Assembly (NCBI GenBank): GCA_003224905.1
Contig: QIAA01000165.1
Coordinates: 1 to 54,384 of the forward strand
Length of the DNA stretch: 54,384 nt
From: Acidobacteriota bacterium
Lineage (GTDB): Bacteria > Acidobacteriota > Terriglobia > Terriglobales > Acidobacteriaceae
Direction of reading: 5' to 3'
Shown: positions 1 through 8,252 of the stretch, piece by piece
Layout: every line of letters begins with the position of its first letter
How positions within the stretch are numbered: the first letter of the stretch is position 1
Made by a program: the position numbers and the translations under genes
The notes under the pieces: model-generated
Database searches by the model: none
Seen by the model: the letters and a program-made list of their open reading frames with translations, nothing else
What the model was told of the DNA's origin: nothing

Positions 1-816
1 AAAGAGCACAATCAACGCCGGACGTACGGGGCTCGCGAGTTCATCCTGCAATCGAAGAAGAGCAACATCGGTCATATCTATATTTGGGCTGTATTGCTGC
101 TTCAGTTGGTGAGCGATGGAAGCAAGCTCGGCGTGGGCCTGGGTTGGAGTTACTTCATTCCTCAAGCGCCCGATTACCTGCCAATTGTGAGCGGTACGGG
201 AGGGATACCTTTCCCACAGTTCCCGCGGAAGCCAAACTTGAGCGTGATCTGGAAAATCGAAGCCGGGCGGCAGCACACCAATGACGGAAACGGAATGTTT
301 GAGAATGGTCAACCGGATTTGAGAAAGATCGCTCTTCCCGCCGAGAAACTGTTTCCAGTATCCGTAACCAACCAGGGCCGTGGGAGCGCCGCCGAACTGA
401 TGCTCCTGGGGCGCGAAACCTCTGCCCAAGACCGGCTGTACACGCAGACCGGAAAAGAAATCCTTCGAGGCGAAGGCGATTGGAACGCGCGTCGCAGTTG
501 CCCCGGCGAGAACTGACTCGGTCCCGGCAGAGAACTCTGCCAATGCCTGAAACGAATGACTCTGGGCGCGGATGTCCTCGAAGTTCGGATCAGCAAAGTT
601 CATCCGCTGCCAATTCGAGTTCGCTTCCCACAGACGGACGATCTGATCAGGGTTCTCGTAAGGAAGGGGCCGCAACAGCACGCCATAAACCACGCTGAAA
701 ATCGCCGTACTCGCGCCAATTCCCAAGGCCAGCGTAATCAGCGCCACAGCCGCGAAGCCGATGTTCTTCCGTAACAGGCGAAGTGCATGCCGCAGGTTCT
801 GAATTAAGCCATTCAT
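1..816 (-). CDS. ADOP-type ABC permease, partial (N-terminal 272 codons)
   Basis: The reading frame opens at ATG (816-814) and is still open at base 1, so the C-terminal two thirds lie outside the window. The start MNGLIQNLRHALRLLRKN matches the cytoplasmic lead-in shared by the whole array. It is followed by TM1 (about residues 20-45, with the family motif [16 protein letters not shown]) and the first periplasmic MacB_PCD-like domain, ending in VRPALIVLF at the beginning of TM2. It is the eighth permease of the operon counted from the ATPase, and its start lies 5 nt after the stop of the gene before it. The function is inferred as a permease subunit of a MacB-like ABC system; the substrate is unknown. 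The array probably continues beyond the left edge. Confidence 0.9.
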   Translation of the reverse strand, partial: MNGLIQNLRHALRLLRKNIGFAAVALITLALGIGASTAIFSVVYGVLLRPLPYENPDQIVRLWEANSNWQRMNFADPNFEDIRAQSHSFQALAEFSAGTESVLAGATATRVPIAFASKDFFSGLRVQPVLGRGFAPQEHQFGGAPTALVGYGYWKQFLGGKSDLSQIRLTILKHSVSVIGVLPPGFDFPDHAQVWLPRELWERYPSRTAHNWQVIGRLRNEVTPTQAHAELASIAHQLKQQYSPNIDMTDVALLRLQDELASPVRPALIVLF

Positions 817-821
817 GAATC

Positions 822-3242
822 TCACTCGTACCGTAAAGCCACCAGCGGATCGACTGCCATCGCTCGTCGCGCGGGGATGTAGCAGGCGAGCATCGTGACG
901 ATCGCCATCACCAAAGCGACACTACCGAAGGTGAGCGGGTCTAGCGCGCTTACGCCGTAGAGTTCGCTGGACATCCAGCGCGTCACGATTAGTGCACCGG
1001 TCAGTCCAAGGGGGATGCCGATGGCGGCGAACTTCGCACCTTCTTTCAGCACCAGCCAGAGCACATCGCGTCGTTGTGCGCCCATCGCGATTCGGATGCC
1101 GATTTCGCGCGTGCGTCGGGAGACCAGAAACGCGAGCACGCCGTAAATGCCGATCAAACCCAGGACCAGCGCTAGCACGGCGAAGGTGACAAACAGAGAT
1201 GCAGTCGAGGCAGGCGTGGCCACGGCGTCTGAGATCACGGTTCTCATCGTCTTCACATTGGTGACGGGCACTTCGGGGTTGAGGGCGTTTACCAGGCCTC
1301 GTAGTGTGGTCCCGATTTGTGTGTCATCGGCGGCGGTTTGCAATACCAGGGTCATCTCTGCTGGAATGCGTTCGTCTTCCATCGTTGCCTTGGGACTGTA
1401 GGGAACGTAGACGGCGCCATTCATCCAGTCGGGAACATTTCGTTGCAGATCGTAGGCGCGAACATCGGCAATGATTCCGACCACCGTGCGCCATTCGTCT
1501 TCGCGCGCAAAGCGGATGTGTCTTCCGATCGAATTTTTGCCAGGCCAGTATTTCTGCGCGGTCGAAGCCGTGAGAATCGCAACTGGCGGAGTGCCCGATT
1601 CGTCGGCGGGCGTGAACGGCCTGCCTGCAACAACGGGGACGTTCATCACGCGGAAGTAGTCAGGAGTAACTATTTGAAGCCAAAGCAGAGGCAAGAGGCC
1701 CGCGGTAGGAGGGGTGTAATCCTCCATATGGACGGCCCGCTTGGTAATGCCTCCTTCGAGTGGGAGATCGTTCACCAGCGCTGCGCTTTTCACGCCGGGA
1801 GAGCTTTGTAGTTTGTCCAGCAATACGCGATAGAACCCGAGGCATCTGCCCGGATCATTGCAGAAGGATTGATTCGGGGTGATGCGCGCCGTGACCACGC
1901 GCTCTGACTGAAAGCCGGGATTGACGTGGGACAACGCCCAGAAGCTGCGGATGAGAAGCCCGGCGGCGACCACCAGAAGCATGGCGAATGCGACTTCGCC
2001 GATGGCTAAGGCGCCGCGCAGGCGCTGCGAGACGGACATTGCGGTACCTCGTCCGCCAGATTTGAGCGACTCTGTCAGGCTCGTGCGCGAAGACTGCAAC
2101 GCAGGAGCGAGGCCGAAGATGATTCCGGTGAGAAAAGTGAGCCCCGCCGAAAAAGCGAGCACACGCCAATCCATCTGCACGTCTGCCAAACGCGGTGTGT
2201 CCGCGGGCAGCGTCGCTTTCAGCAGAGAAAGTCCTCCACTGGCGAAGAGCAAACCGAGCAGGCCACCGAACGCAGCGAGCATTACACTCTCAGTCAAGAG
2301 TTGACGAATAATGCGCTGTCGTCCCGCCCCCAGAGCTGTGCGAATACCAATCTCTTTTTCACGTGTGACGGAGCGCGAAAGCATGAGATTGGCAACGTTG
2401 GCGCAAGCGATCAGGAGAACGAGCGCCACTGCTCCCAAAAGCAGAAGCAGACGCGTGCGCACATCGGCGACCAGGCCGTTCTGCAGTGGAACGACGCTAA
2501 CATCGGCGTTCCAGTCCGAAGGCATCGGCCAGGGGAATAGCTCGCGCACGTGCGACTGGAACATTCGGATTTCAGCGTGCGCCTGTTGAATCGTTGCTCC
2601 CGGACGAAGGCGGCCGATCACGGGCATGTAGTCGCCGCCCCAGTAGGCGTGCAAGCGCGGATCGTTGTGGAGAGGCACCCAGATTTGGGTTTTCGTCGAC
2701 GGGAAGCGGAACTCCGCAGGCATCACGCCAACTACCTGGTGGTTTACACCATCCAGATTTATGGAGCGGCCGATGATGGTTGCGTCGCGTCCGAACCGCT
2801 GCTCCCAAAGAGCATGGCTCAGGATCACATAGTTGTCCTGGCCGGCGGAGTCCTCGCCGGGATAAAAGGTTCTGCCGAATTCCGGTCGCACGCCCAATAC
2901 CGAAAACAATTCTGCGGAAACGAGTGTTGCCGCAAGACGAACCGGCTCTCCGTTGCCGGTGAGATTGAATTCGTGGCCCTCGGCGTAGGCGGCAACGTCC
3001 ATGGTGCGAACTTGCTGACGCAAGGCGACGAATGCGCCTTTCGGATAAGACCCCGTCACGTTGACCAGTTGTTCAGGTTTCGCATATGGAAGCGGGGCGA
3101 GCAGAATTCCGTCCACCAGGCTGAAAATAGCGCTGTTCGCGCCGATGCCGAGAGCCAGGGTGAGCACGGCGACGGCAGTGAAGCCTGGCGATTTTGAGAG
3201 GACGCGTAATCCGTAGCGAATGTCTTGGAGTGTGCTCTTCAT
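822..3242 (-). CDS. ADOP-type ABC permease (seventh of the array)
   Basis: This is an 806-residue protein. I start it at MKSTLQDIRYGL (3242), 7 nt after the preceding stop; a longer in-frame start at 3341 would run into the preceding gene and gives a non-homologous extension. It has two FtsX/MacB modules. TM1 is near residues 20-45, the first periplasmic domain spans about 46-265, and TM2-4 include coupling helix KEIGIRTALGAGR. TM5 and a second periplasmic domain follow, then TM6-8 with REIGIRIAMGAQR, and the protein ends VDPLVALRYE. Its second periplasmic domain contains two cysteines ten residues apart or closer (NQSFCNDPGRCLGF), unusual in this set and a possible disulfide. It probably works with the ATPase at 18041-18766; the substrate is unknown. 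Confidence 0.93.
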   Translation of the reverse strand: MKSTLQDIRYGLRVLSKSPGFTAVAVLTLALGIGANSAIFSLVDGILLAPLPYAKPEQLVNVTGSYPKGAFVALRQQVRTMDVAAYAEGHEFNLTGNGEPVRLAATLVSAELFSVLGVRPEFGRTFYPGEDSAGQDNYVILSHALWEQRFGRDATIIGRSINLDGVNHQVVGVMPAEFRFPSTKTQIWVPLHNDPRLHAYWGGDYMPVIGRLRPGATIQQAHAEIRMFQSHVRELFPWPMPSDWNADVSVVPLQNGLVADVRTRLLLLLGAVALVLLIACANVANLMLSRSVTREKEIGIRTALGAGRQRIIRQLLTESVMLAAFGGLLGLLFASGGLSLLKATLPADTPRLADVQMDWRVLAFSAGLTFLTGIIFGLAPALQSSRTSLTESLKSGGRGTAMSVSQRLRGALAIGEVAFAMLLVVAAGLLIRSFWALSHVNPGFQSERVVTARITPNQSFCNDPGRCLGFYRVLLDKLQSSPGVKSAALVNDLPLEGGITKRAVHMEDYTPPTAGLLPLLWLQIVTPDYFRVMNVPVVAGRPFTPADESGTPPVAILTASTAQKYWPGKNSIGRHIRFAREDEWRTVVGIIADVRAYDLQRNVPDWMNGAVYVPYSPKATMEDERIPAEMTLVLQTAADDTQIGTTLRGLVNALNPEVPVTNVKTMRTVISDAVATPASTASLFVTFAVLALVLGLIGIYGVLAFLVSRRTREIGIRIAMGAQRRDVLWLVLKEGAKFAAIGIPLGLTGALIVTRWMSSELYGVSALDPLTFGSVALVMAIVTMLACYIPARRAMAVDPLVALRYE

Positions 3243-3249
3243 GTCGTTT

Positions 3250-5706
3250 TCACTCGTAGCGCAAGGCGACCATGGGATCGACGTTGGCGGCACGGCGCGC
3301 CGGGACCCAGGCCGCCAACAGGGCGACTGCCAAAAGCGCAACGGCTGCTCCCGCCAATGTCAGCGGATCGTTGGGCCTGATTCCGAATAGCAGTGCTCTT
3401 ACCCAACGGGCCGCAAGAAGAGAGCTGAAGATTCCGCAGAGCGCGCCGAGAGCAATATATGCGGCCACCTGGACGACCATCATGCGCATCACACTGCCGG
3501 GCGCCGCGCCGAGGGCCATGCGGATGGCGATCTCCTGCGTGCGCTGAGCGACCAGCAGGGAAACCACGCCGTAAATGCCGGCGGCGGCGAGAAGCAGCCC
3601 GACAATGGCGAACAACGTTAAGAGGGCCGCGCTGAAACGGGGCCGGGCCGCCAGTGTGGAGACAGTCTGGGTGAGTGTTGCTGATTGAATCGGGAGCGTC
3701 GGATCAAGCTGGGCGACAGCATCTCGAGTCTCCTGCGCTACAGTTTGCGGATCGAGCATGCTCCGCACTGCAATGCTGATGCGCTGAGAATCCGGGCCAT
3801 AGCGGAAGATAACGTCGTCCGGGGTGTGACGGCGCACCACGTAGTATTCGGGACCGGGCTTGCCGCCGAGGCCCTGGTTTTGGGTGTCGCTCGTCACTCC
3901 GACTACGGTGAACGTCACAGGGTCCAATCTTGGTTCGTCCGAGCCTCCAATGCGGATGGTCTTTCCTAAGGGGTTTTCTCCTGGGAAGAGCCGCTGTGCG
4001 AGCGCCTGATTAAGGATGGTGGCTTTCGGTTCCGCTCTACGATCTTCTTCCGTGAATGCACGTCCGCGGACAAGTGGAATTCCGAGTACTGAAAAGTAAT
4101 CCGGGGTAACGGATCTCCATCCCACCATGCCGCCCATGCCCTGCTCCGGCGTGAGGGGCGCCTGGCCTTCCGCCTGCAAAGCGATTAATGGCATATTGCG
4201 CGCGGGTTCGCCCGGTGGAAGTGAGTCGCTTAAAGCGACCGCCGCAATACCGGGCAGTTGGTTCAGCCTGCGTTCCAATTCCTCGAAGAACGCCAGTCTT
4301 TGCACCGCTTGAGGATACTTTTGTTGGCCCAGGGTCAAATGCGCACTAACTACGTGTTGCGTGTTCATCCCCAGGGGCTGGGTTTGGAGGTTGCGCAGGC
4401 TGCGCAAGAACAGAAACGCGCCGGAGAGCAGGATGACCGTCATCCAGACTTGGACAAGGATGAGGACCTGGCGAAGCCGGGCGCGCCGCGTCTCAGCCGC
4501 TGTTGTGGCGACGAGCATTTGCATCGACGGCTTCTCGAGGGCTGGTATTGTCCCGGACGCCAGACCCGCAATGATGGAAAGCAAGACCGCGACCAGCAGC
4601 GCCCTTTCATCGACACGCGCTTCGAGCAATCGCGGGATGACGCCCGGGGCGAGTGAGACGAGACCACTGACGAGCATGTAGGCCAGTCCGCAGCCAGCGG
4701 CGCAACCAAGCAAAGCCAGCACTGAGCTTTCAGTCAGCCTCTGCTGAAACAGCCGAAGACGTCCGGCGCCGAGGGCAGAGCGTACCGCCAATTCGTGACG
4801 CCGCCCCGTGCTGTGGGCAAATGCGAGATTGGCAGTATTAGCGCAGGCGACCAGCAGAAGCGCCAGAGCCGAAATCAGCAGCAACCACGCCGCAAGGCGC
4901 GAATCGTGGATTTGCAGGTCGCGGATGGAACGTACCTGCAGGCGCAGCACCTTGCGGAAAGGTGGCGGCGCGGATTCTACGAAGCTGCGAAACAGCGGTT
5001 GGAGCTGCGCCGCCGCGGTCTCGATATTCAACCCGGGCTTGATTCGTCCATAGACTCGAACCACCGGGCCTAGCTGGTTCCGCTGCACAATAGATTCATC
5101 GAGCGCCTGAGGCACGACGAGGCCCACGTGAGCCAGCGTGGGGAATTCGAAATCCGGGGGCAGCACGCCGACAATGCGGGTCGCGTTGCCGTCGAGTGAC
5201 ACTGTTCGGCCAACCACGCCTCGATCTGCAGCGAAGCGGCTTTGCCAAAGGCCGTAAGAAAGCAGAGCTACTTTTGGAGCATCCGGACGGTCCTCTTCTG
5301 AAGCAAAATTCCGTCCCAGCATCGGCTGGACACCGAAAGTAGGCAGAAATGTCGACTCGACTGCGGCGCAGGTCAGGCGGACGGGGCGGTCGTCAGTAAG
5401 ATCACAGTCATTCACTCCGCTGGAAGAAGTAAAGCCGGAGAACGGAGTCTGTTGGCGACGCCACGCCAGATAGTTTCCGGCAAAGAGAAATTCGCCATCG
5501 ATGATGGGAGCGAGCACCCCGACAGAAACCAGTTCTTCCGGATGGGGATAATGCAAGGCGCGGAACAGAGCGCCATCTACCAGGCTGAACATGGCCGTGG
5601 TCGCGCCGATGCCGAGGGCCAATGTCAGCACTGCAATGCCAGTGAATCCTGGGCTCTTGCGCAACTGGCGCAGCGCGTAATGAATATCTAGAAGTAATGC
5701 GTTCAT
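3250..5706 (-). CDS. ADOP-type ABC permease (sixth of the array)
   Basis: This 818-residue two-module permease begins MNALLLDIHYALRQL. Its coupling helices read HELAVRSALGAGR in the first half and QEIAIRMALGAAPG in the second, and it ends [10 protein letters not shown]. The segment between the two modules (EKPSMQMLVATTAAETRRAR) lacks the usual 'S(R/K)xxLxxxLK' pattern of the other copies, so the central linker has diverged. Its start lies 6 nt downstream of the previous stop, and the preceding GAGTGAGGA provides a Shine-Dalgarno-like sequence overlapping that stop. There are eight predicted TM helices and two large periplasmic domains. It is placed in the inner membrane as part of the MacB-like exporter operon. 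The transported molecule cannot be told from the sequence. Confidence 0.93.
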   Translation of the reverse strand: MNALLLDIHYALRQLRKSPGFTGIAVLTLALGIGATTAMFSLVDGALFRALHYPHPEELVSVGVLAPIIDGEFLFAGNYLAWRRQQTPFSGFTSSSGVNDCDLTDDRPVRLTCAAVESTFLPTFGVQPMLGRNFASEEDRPDAPKVALLSYGLWQSRFAADRGVVGRTVSLDGNATRIVGVLPPDFEFPTLAHVGLVVPQALDESIVQRNQLGPVVRVYGRIKPGLNIETAAAQLQPLFRSFVESAPPPFRKVLRLQVRSIRDLQIHDSRLAAWLLLISALALLLVACANTANLAFAHSTGRRHELAVRSALGAGRLRLFQQRLTESSVLALLGCAAGCGLAYMLVSGLVSLAPGVIPRLLEARVDERALLVAVLLSIIAGLASGTIPALEKPSMQMLVATTAAETRRARLRQVLILVQVWMTVILLSGAFLFLRSLRNLQTQPLGMNTQHVVSAHLTLGQQKYPQAVQRLAFFEELERRLNQLPGIAAVALSDSLPPGEPARNMPLIALQAEGQAPLTPEQGMGGMVGWRSVTPDYFSVLGIPLVRGRAFTEEDRRAEPKATILNQALAQRLFPGENPLGKTIRIGGSDEPRLDPVTFTVVGVTSDTQNQGLGGKPGPEYYVVRRHTPDDVIFRYGPDSQRISIAVRSMLDPQTVAQETRDAVAQLDPTLPIQSATLTQTVSTLAARPRFSAALLTLFAIVGLLLAAAGIYGVVSLLVAQRTQEIAIRMALGAAPGSVMRMMVVQVAAYIALGALCGIFSSLLAARWVRALLFGIRPNDPLTLAGAAVALLAVALLAAWVPARRAANVDPMVALRYE

Positions 5707-5712
5707 GATTCC

Positions 5713-8244
5713 TCACTCATATCGCAGCGCCACCATGGGATCCACGTTAGCAGCACGGCGGGCGGGCAGGGCAGCAGCCAACAACATTACGAGCAGCAAT
5801 AAGGCTCCCGCGCTTCCGAACAGCCAGAGTGGGGTGTGCGCTAGATTGGCGTCTCGGTTGGCGAGCAGATGAACGCCGGCCCATGCCAGGAATGCACCTG
5901 CAGTTAGTCCTGCCGCGAGGATCCACACGACTTGCTTCCCAACCAGTCCTGCAATGTGCTCACGATCCGCGCCCAATGCCATGCGGATTCCGATTTCGCG
6001 TGTGCGCTGAGTCACCACAAACGCCAGAACGCCATACAGCCCAATCGCGGCAAGTACGAGCGCGAGACCCCCCATCACAACCGAGAGCGCGCTCGCCATC
6101 CGCGTTTCATAGGTGACCTCATTCAGGTGTTGCTCCATCGTTTTCAGGCGGGTTACTGGAAGATTGCGGTCGATGCTATGAATCAGCGCTGGGATCGTAG
6201 CTGCCAACGGGGCGGCATCGCTCCGGACGCTGATGTAGAAGCTTGCCGGATGAACCCGTCTCTCAGCCCCTGTTGAACTGTAGGTCTGGTCGTACGGCAG
6301 GTAAATGAAAGGAACTTTTGGGAGAGCCGCGAGACTGGTCGCGTGAATCGTCTGAACCACTCCGACGATCTGCCTGTCGGGCTTGACGTTGGTGCCCCCG
6401 CCGAAGGCAAAGCGTCCCTGAAGAGCCTTCTGCACATCGCCGCCGAAGTAAGACTTCACGAAGGCGTGGTCCACAATTGCGACTTTCTGCGATGTGGCGG
6501 TGTCCTGATCTGAAAATTCCCGCCCTGCAATCAGCGGGATGCTCATTGTCGAGAAGAACCCTTGACTGATCCAGTTCTGATCTGGATGCTGATCCTCTGA
6601 ATAGGGATACCCCCCTAGAGTGATGGTGTCGCCGGTTTCACTGCCTTCGATCAAACCTTCGGACGCATACGCAACGCTGCGAACGCTTGGCTGCTGGCGG
6701 AGTCGGTCCAGAATACTGCCGTACTCATTTCTGACCTGGGCATCGGACTTGCCCAGGATCGACGCGTCCACACGAAACGTGAGCATGTGGCGGCTGGCGT
6801 CATACCTGGGGTCGGTATTGCGAAGCTCATGAAGCCTCCAGCTGAGAACCGTGGCGCCGGTGAGCAGGAATAAGCTGAGGGCAATTTCGGCGGCGACCAG
6901 CAGGTTTCGTAATCTCGCTCCGCCGCCAAATGCAGAATCGCGTTGCCGGGGCAACGTGCCAAGAAGGTCGATTCGAGTACTCAGAACCGCGGGCACTGAA
7001 CTGAAGACGATGGCGGTTGTCACTCCAGCACACGCACAGAAGATCAGCGCACTCCATTCCAGATGGACCGAGAGCATGTCGCGGAGCGCATTTGCGGATG
7101 GCAGCATGCCGAGCAGCAGCTTCAGAGTCATCGGTCCCAGCAACAGACCCAAACCTGCTCCCATTAGTCCAAGCAGCAGACCCTCGCAGATTACCTTTTG
7201 GAAAATTCGCCGGCGACTACCGCCTAAGGCTGCGTGCAAGGCAAGCTCGCTGCGTTTGCCAATGGCTTTTGCCAGCAGCAGATTCGCCATGTTCCCGCAG
7301 GCGATCAGCAGAACGACGAACGCCATCGCCTCCAGAATCTTCAGTGGCTCGCCAAGCGTGCCTTCAAGCACCGTAAGACCACGCGCTCCATCGGCGAACG
7401 AGAGATGTGTCTGCAGCCAGCCCTTTTCGTCGCTGATGTTTTCTTTTCTTGCTTTCAGCACATCGCGCCGCCAGTTCCACCAGATCGTATTGAGCTGGGC
7501 CTCAGCCTCTTGTCGAGACACAGCGGCCGGCAGGCGACCGATAATGTTCAATATCCGGTGCAGGGGATCGGTAGTAACGTCTTGCCGGCCGGGGACGACA
7601 GCCTGCCCGACGGAAATAGGAAGGAATATCGCAGGTGGCGCTGAATCCATCAGCCCGTCATGGCGCACTACGCCAACTATCGTGAACGGTGAACCGTTGA
7701 TCTGGAGTTGCTGGTTGAGAATCGAACTGTCCCCACCGAAATGGGCATGCCAATAGCTTTCGCTTAGGACAGCAACAGCTGTACCTGCGTGCTGCACGTC
7801 ATCGGACGGGTTCAGTAAGCGTCCGAGAACCGGTTGCACGCCAAGCAGGTTGAAGTAGTTGCCGGTTACCCATTGCATCATCACCTTGTCAGCATCTTTG
7901 GCTGAAACAATGGTGGCCGGAGCAACGGTCGACGCTGCGAGTCCCTCAAGTAGCGTGTTGCCATCGCGGAGCGCTTGATATGCGGGATAGGCGAAATACA
8001 TTTGTTCGTCGCCATCCCACATATCGACTCTGCCAGTCTCAAACCGTGAATATTCTTTGAGCAATACCAGTTCATTGGCTCTTCGCACCGGTAAAGAGCG
8101 CAACAACACCTGATAAGAAACTGCAACGATGGCGGTGTTGACACCAATTCCGAGGCCGAGAATCAGCGTAGCCGCCAAAGTGATGCCTGGCGATCTCCGC
8201 AGTTGCCGAAGCGCGTAGTGAAGATCCTGGCCTAGTCCGGTCAT
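5713..8244 (-). CDS. ADOP-type ABC permease, divergent copy (fifth of the array)
   Basis: This is the longest complete copy, 843 residues from MTGLGQDLHYALRQL (8244). An in-frame start at 8421 lies inside the upstream gene and is rejected. It is the least typical member. TM1 reads LAATLILGLGIGVNTAIVAV, and the first coupling helix is SELALHAALGGSRR, with His where the others have Arg. The first periplasmic domain has a longer C-terminal part (around KENISDEKGW). The last TM pair lacks the LYGVxxxDP motif found before TM8 elsewhere, although the end [10 protein letters not shown] is kept. The second coupling helix is canonical ([13 protein letters not shown]). It sits 8 nt behind the preceding stop. 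The role is inferred as an alternative permease of the same exporter, probably with a different ligand. Confidence 0.92.
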   Translation of the reverse strand: MTGLGQDLHYALRQLRRSPGITLAATLILGLGIGVNTAIVAVSYQVLLRSLPVRRANELVLLKEYSRFETGRVDMWDGDEQMYFAYPAYQALRDGNTLLEGLAASTVAPATIVSAKDADKVMMQWVTGNYFNLLGVQPVLGRLLNPSDDVQHAGTAVAVLSESYWHAHFGGDSSILNQQLQINGSPFTIVGVVRHDGLMDSAPPAIFLPISVGQAVVPGRQDVTTDPLHRILNIIGRLPAAVSRQEAEAQLNTIWWNWRRDVLKARKENISDEKGWLQTHLSFADGARGLTVLEGTLGEPLKILEAMAFVVLLIACGNMANLLLAKAIGKRSELALHAALGGSRRRIFQKVICEGLLLGLMGAGLGLLLGPMTLKLLLGMLPSANALRDMLSVHLEWSALIFCACAGVTTAIVFSSVPAVLSTRIDLLGTLPRQRDSAFGGGARLRNLLVAAEIALSLFLLTGATVLSWRLHELRNTDPRYDASRHMLTFRVDASILGKSDAQVRNEYGSILDRLRQQPSVRSVAYASEGLIEGSETGDTITLGGYPYSEDQHPDQNWISQGFFSTMSIPLIAGREFSDQDTATSQKVAIVDHAFVKSYFGGDVQKALQGRFAFGGGTNVKPDRQIVGVVQTIHATSLAALPKVPFIYLPYDQTYSSTGAERRVHPASFYISVRSDAAPLAATIPALIHSIDRNLPVTRLKTMEQHLNEVTYETRMASALSVVMGGLALVLAAIGLYGVLAFVVTQRTREIGIRMALGADREHIAGLVGKQVVWILAAGLTAGAFLAWAGVHLLANRDANLAHTPLWLFGSAGALLLLVMLLAAALPARRAANVDPMVALRYE

Positions 8245-8252
8245 TTTTGTCC

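Noticed and set aside
3243..3341. N-terminal extension of a permease gene (start at 3341)
   Set aside because: The extra codons are the preceding gene's conserved 3' end read in another frame; homologous start, spacing and ribosome binding site point to 3242. The same holds for the extended starts at 8421 and 13233.
6851..7756. 301-codon plus-strand open frame
   Set aside because: It lies wholly antisense to the permease at 5713-8244. It is Ser/Arg/Pro-rich, without recognisable motifs, as expected for GC-rich shadow frames.
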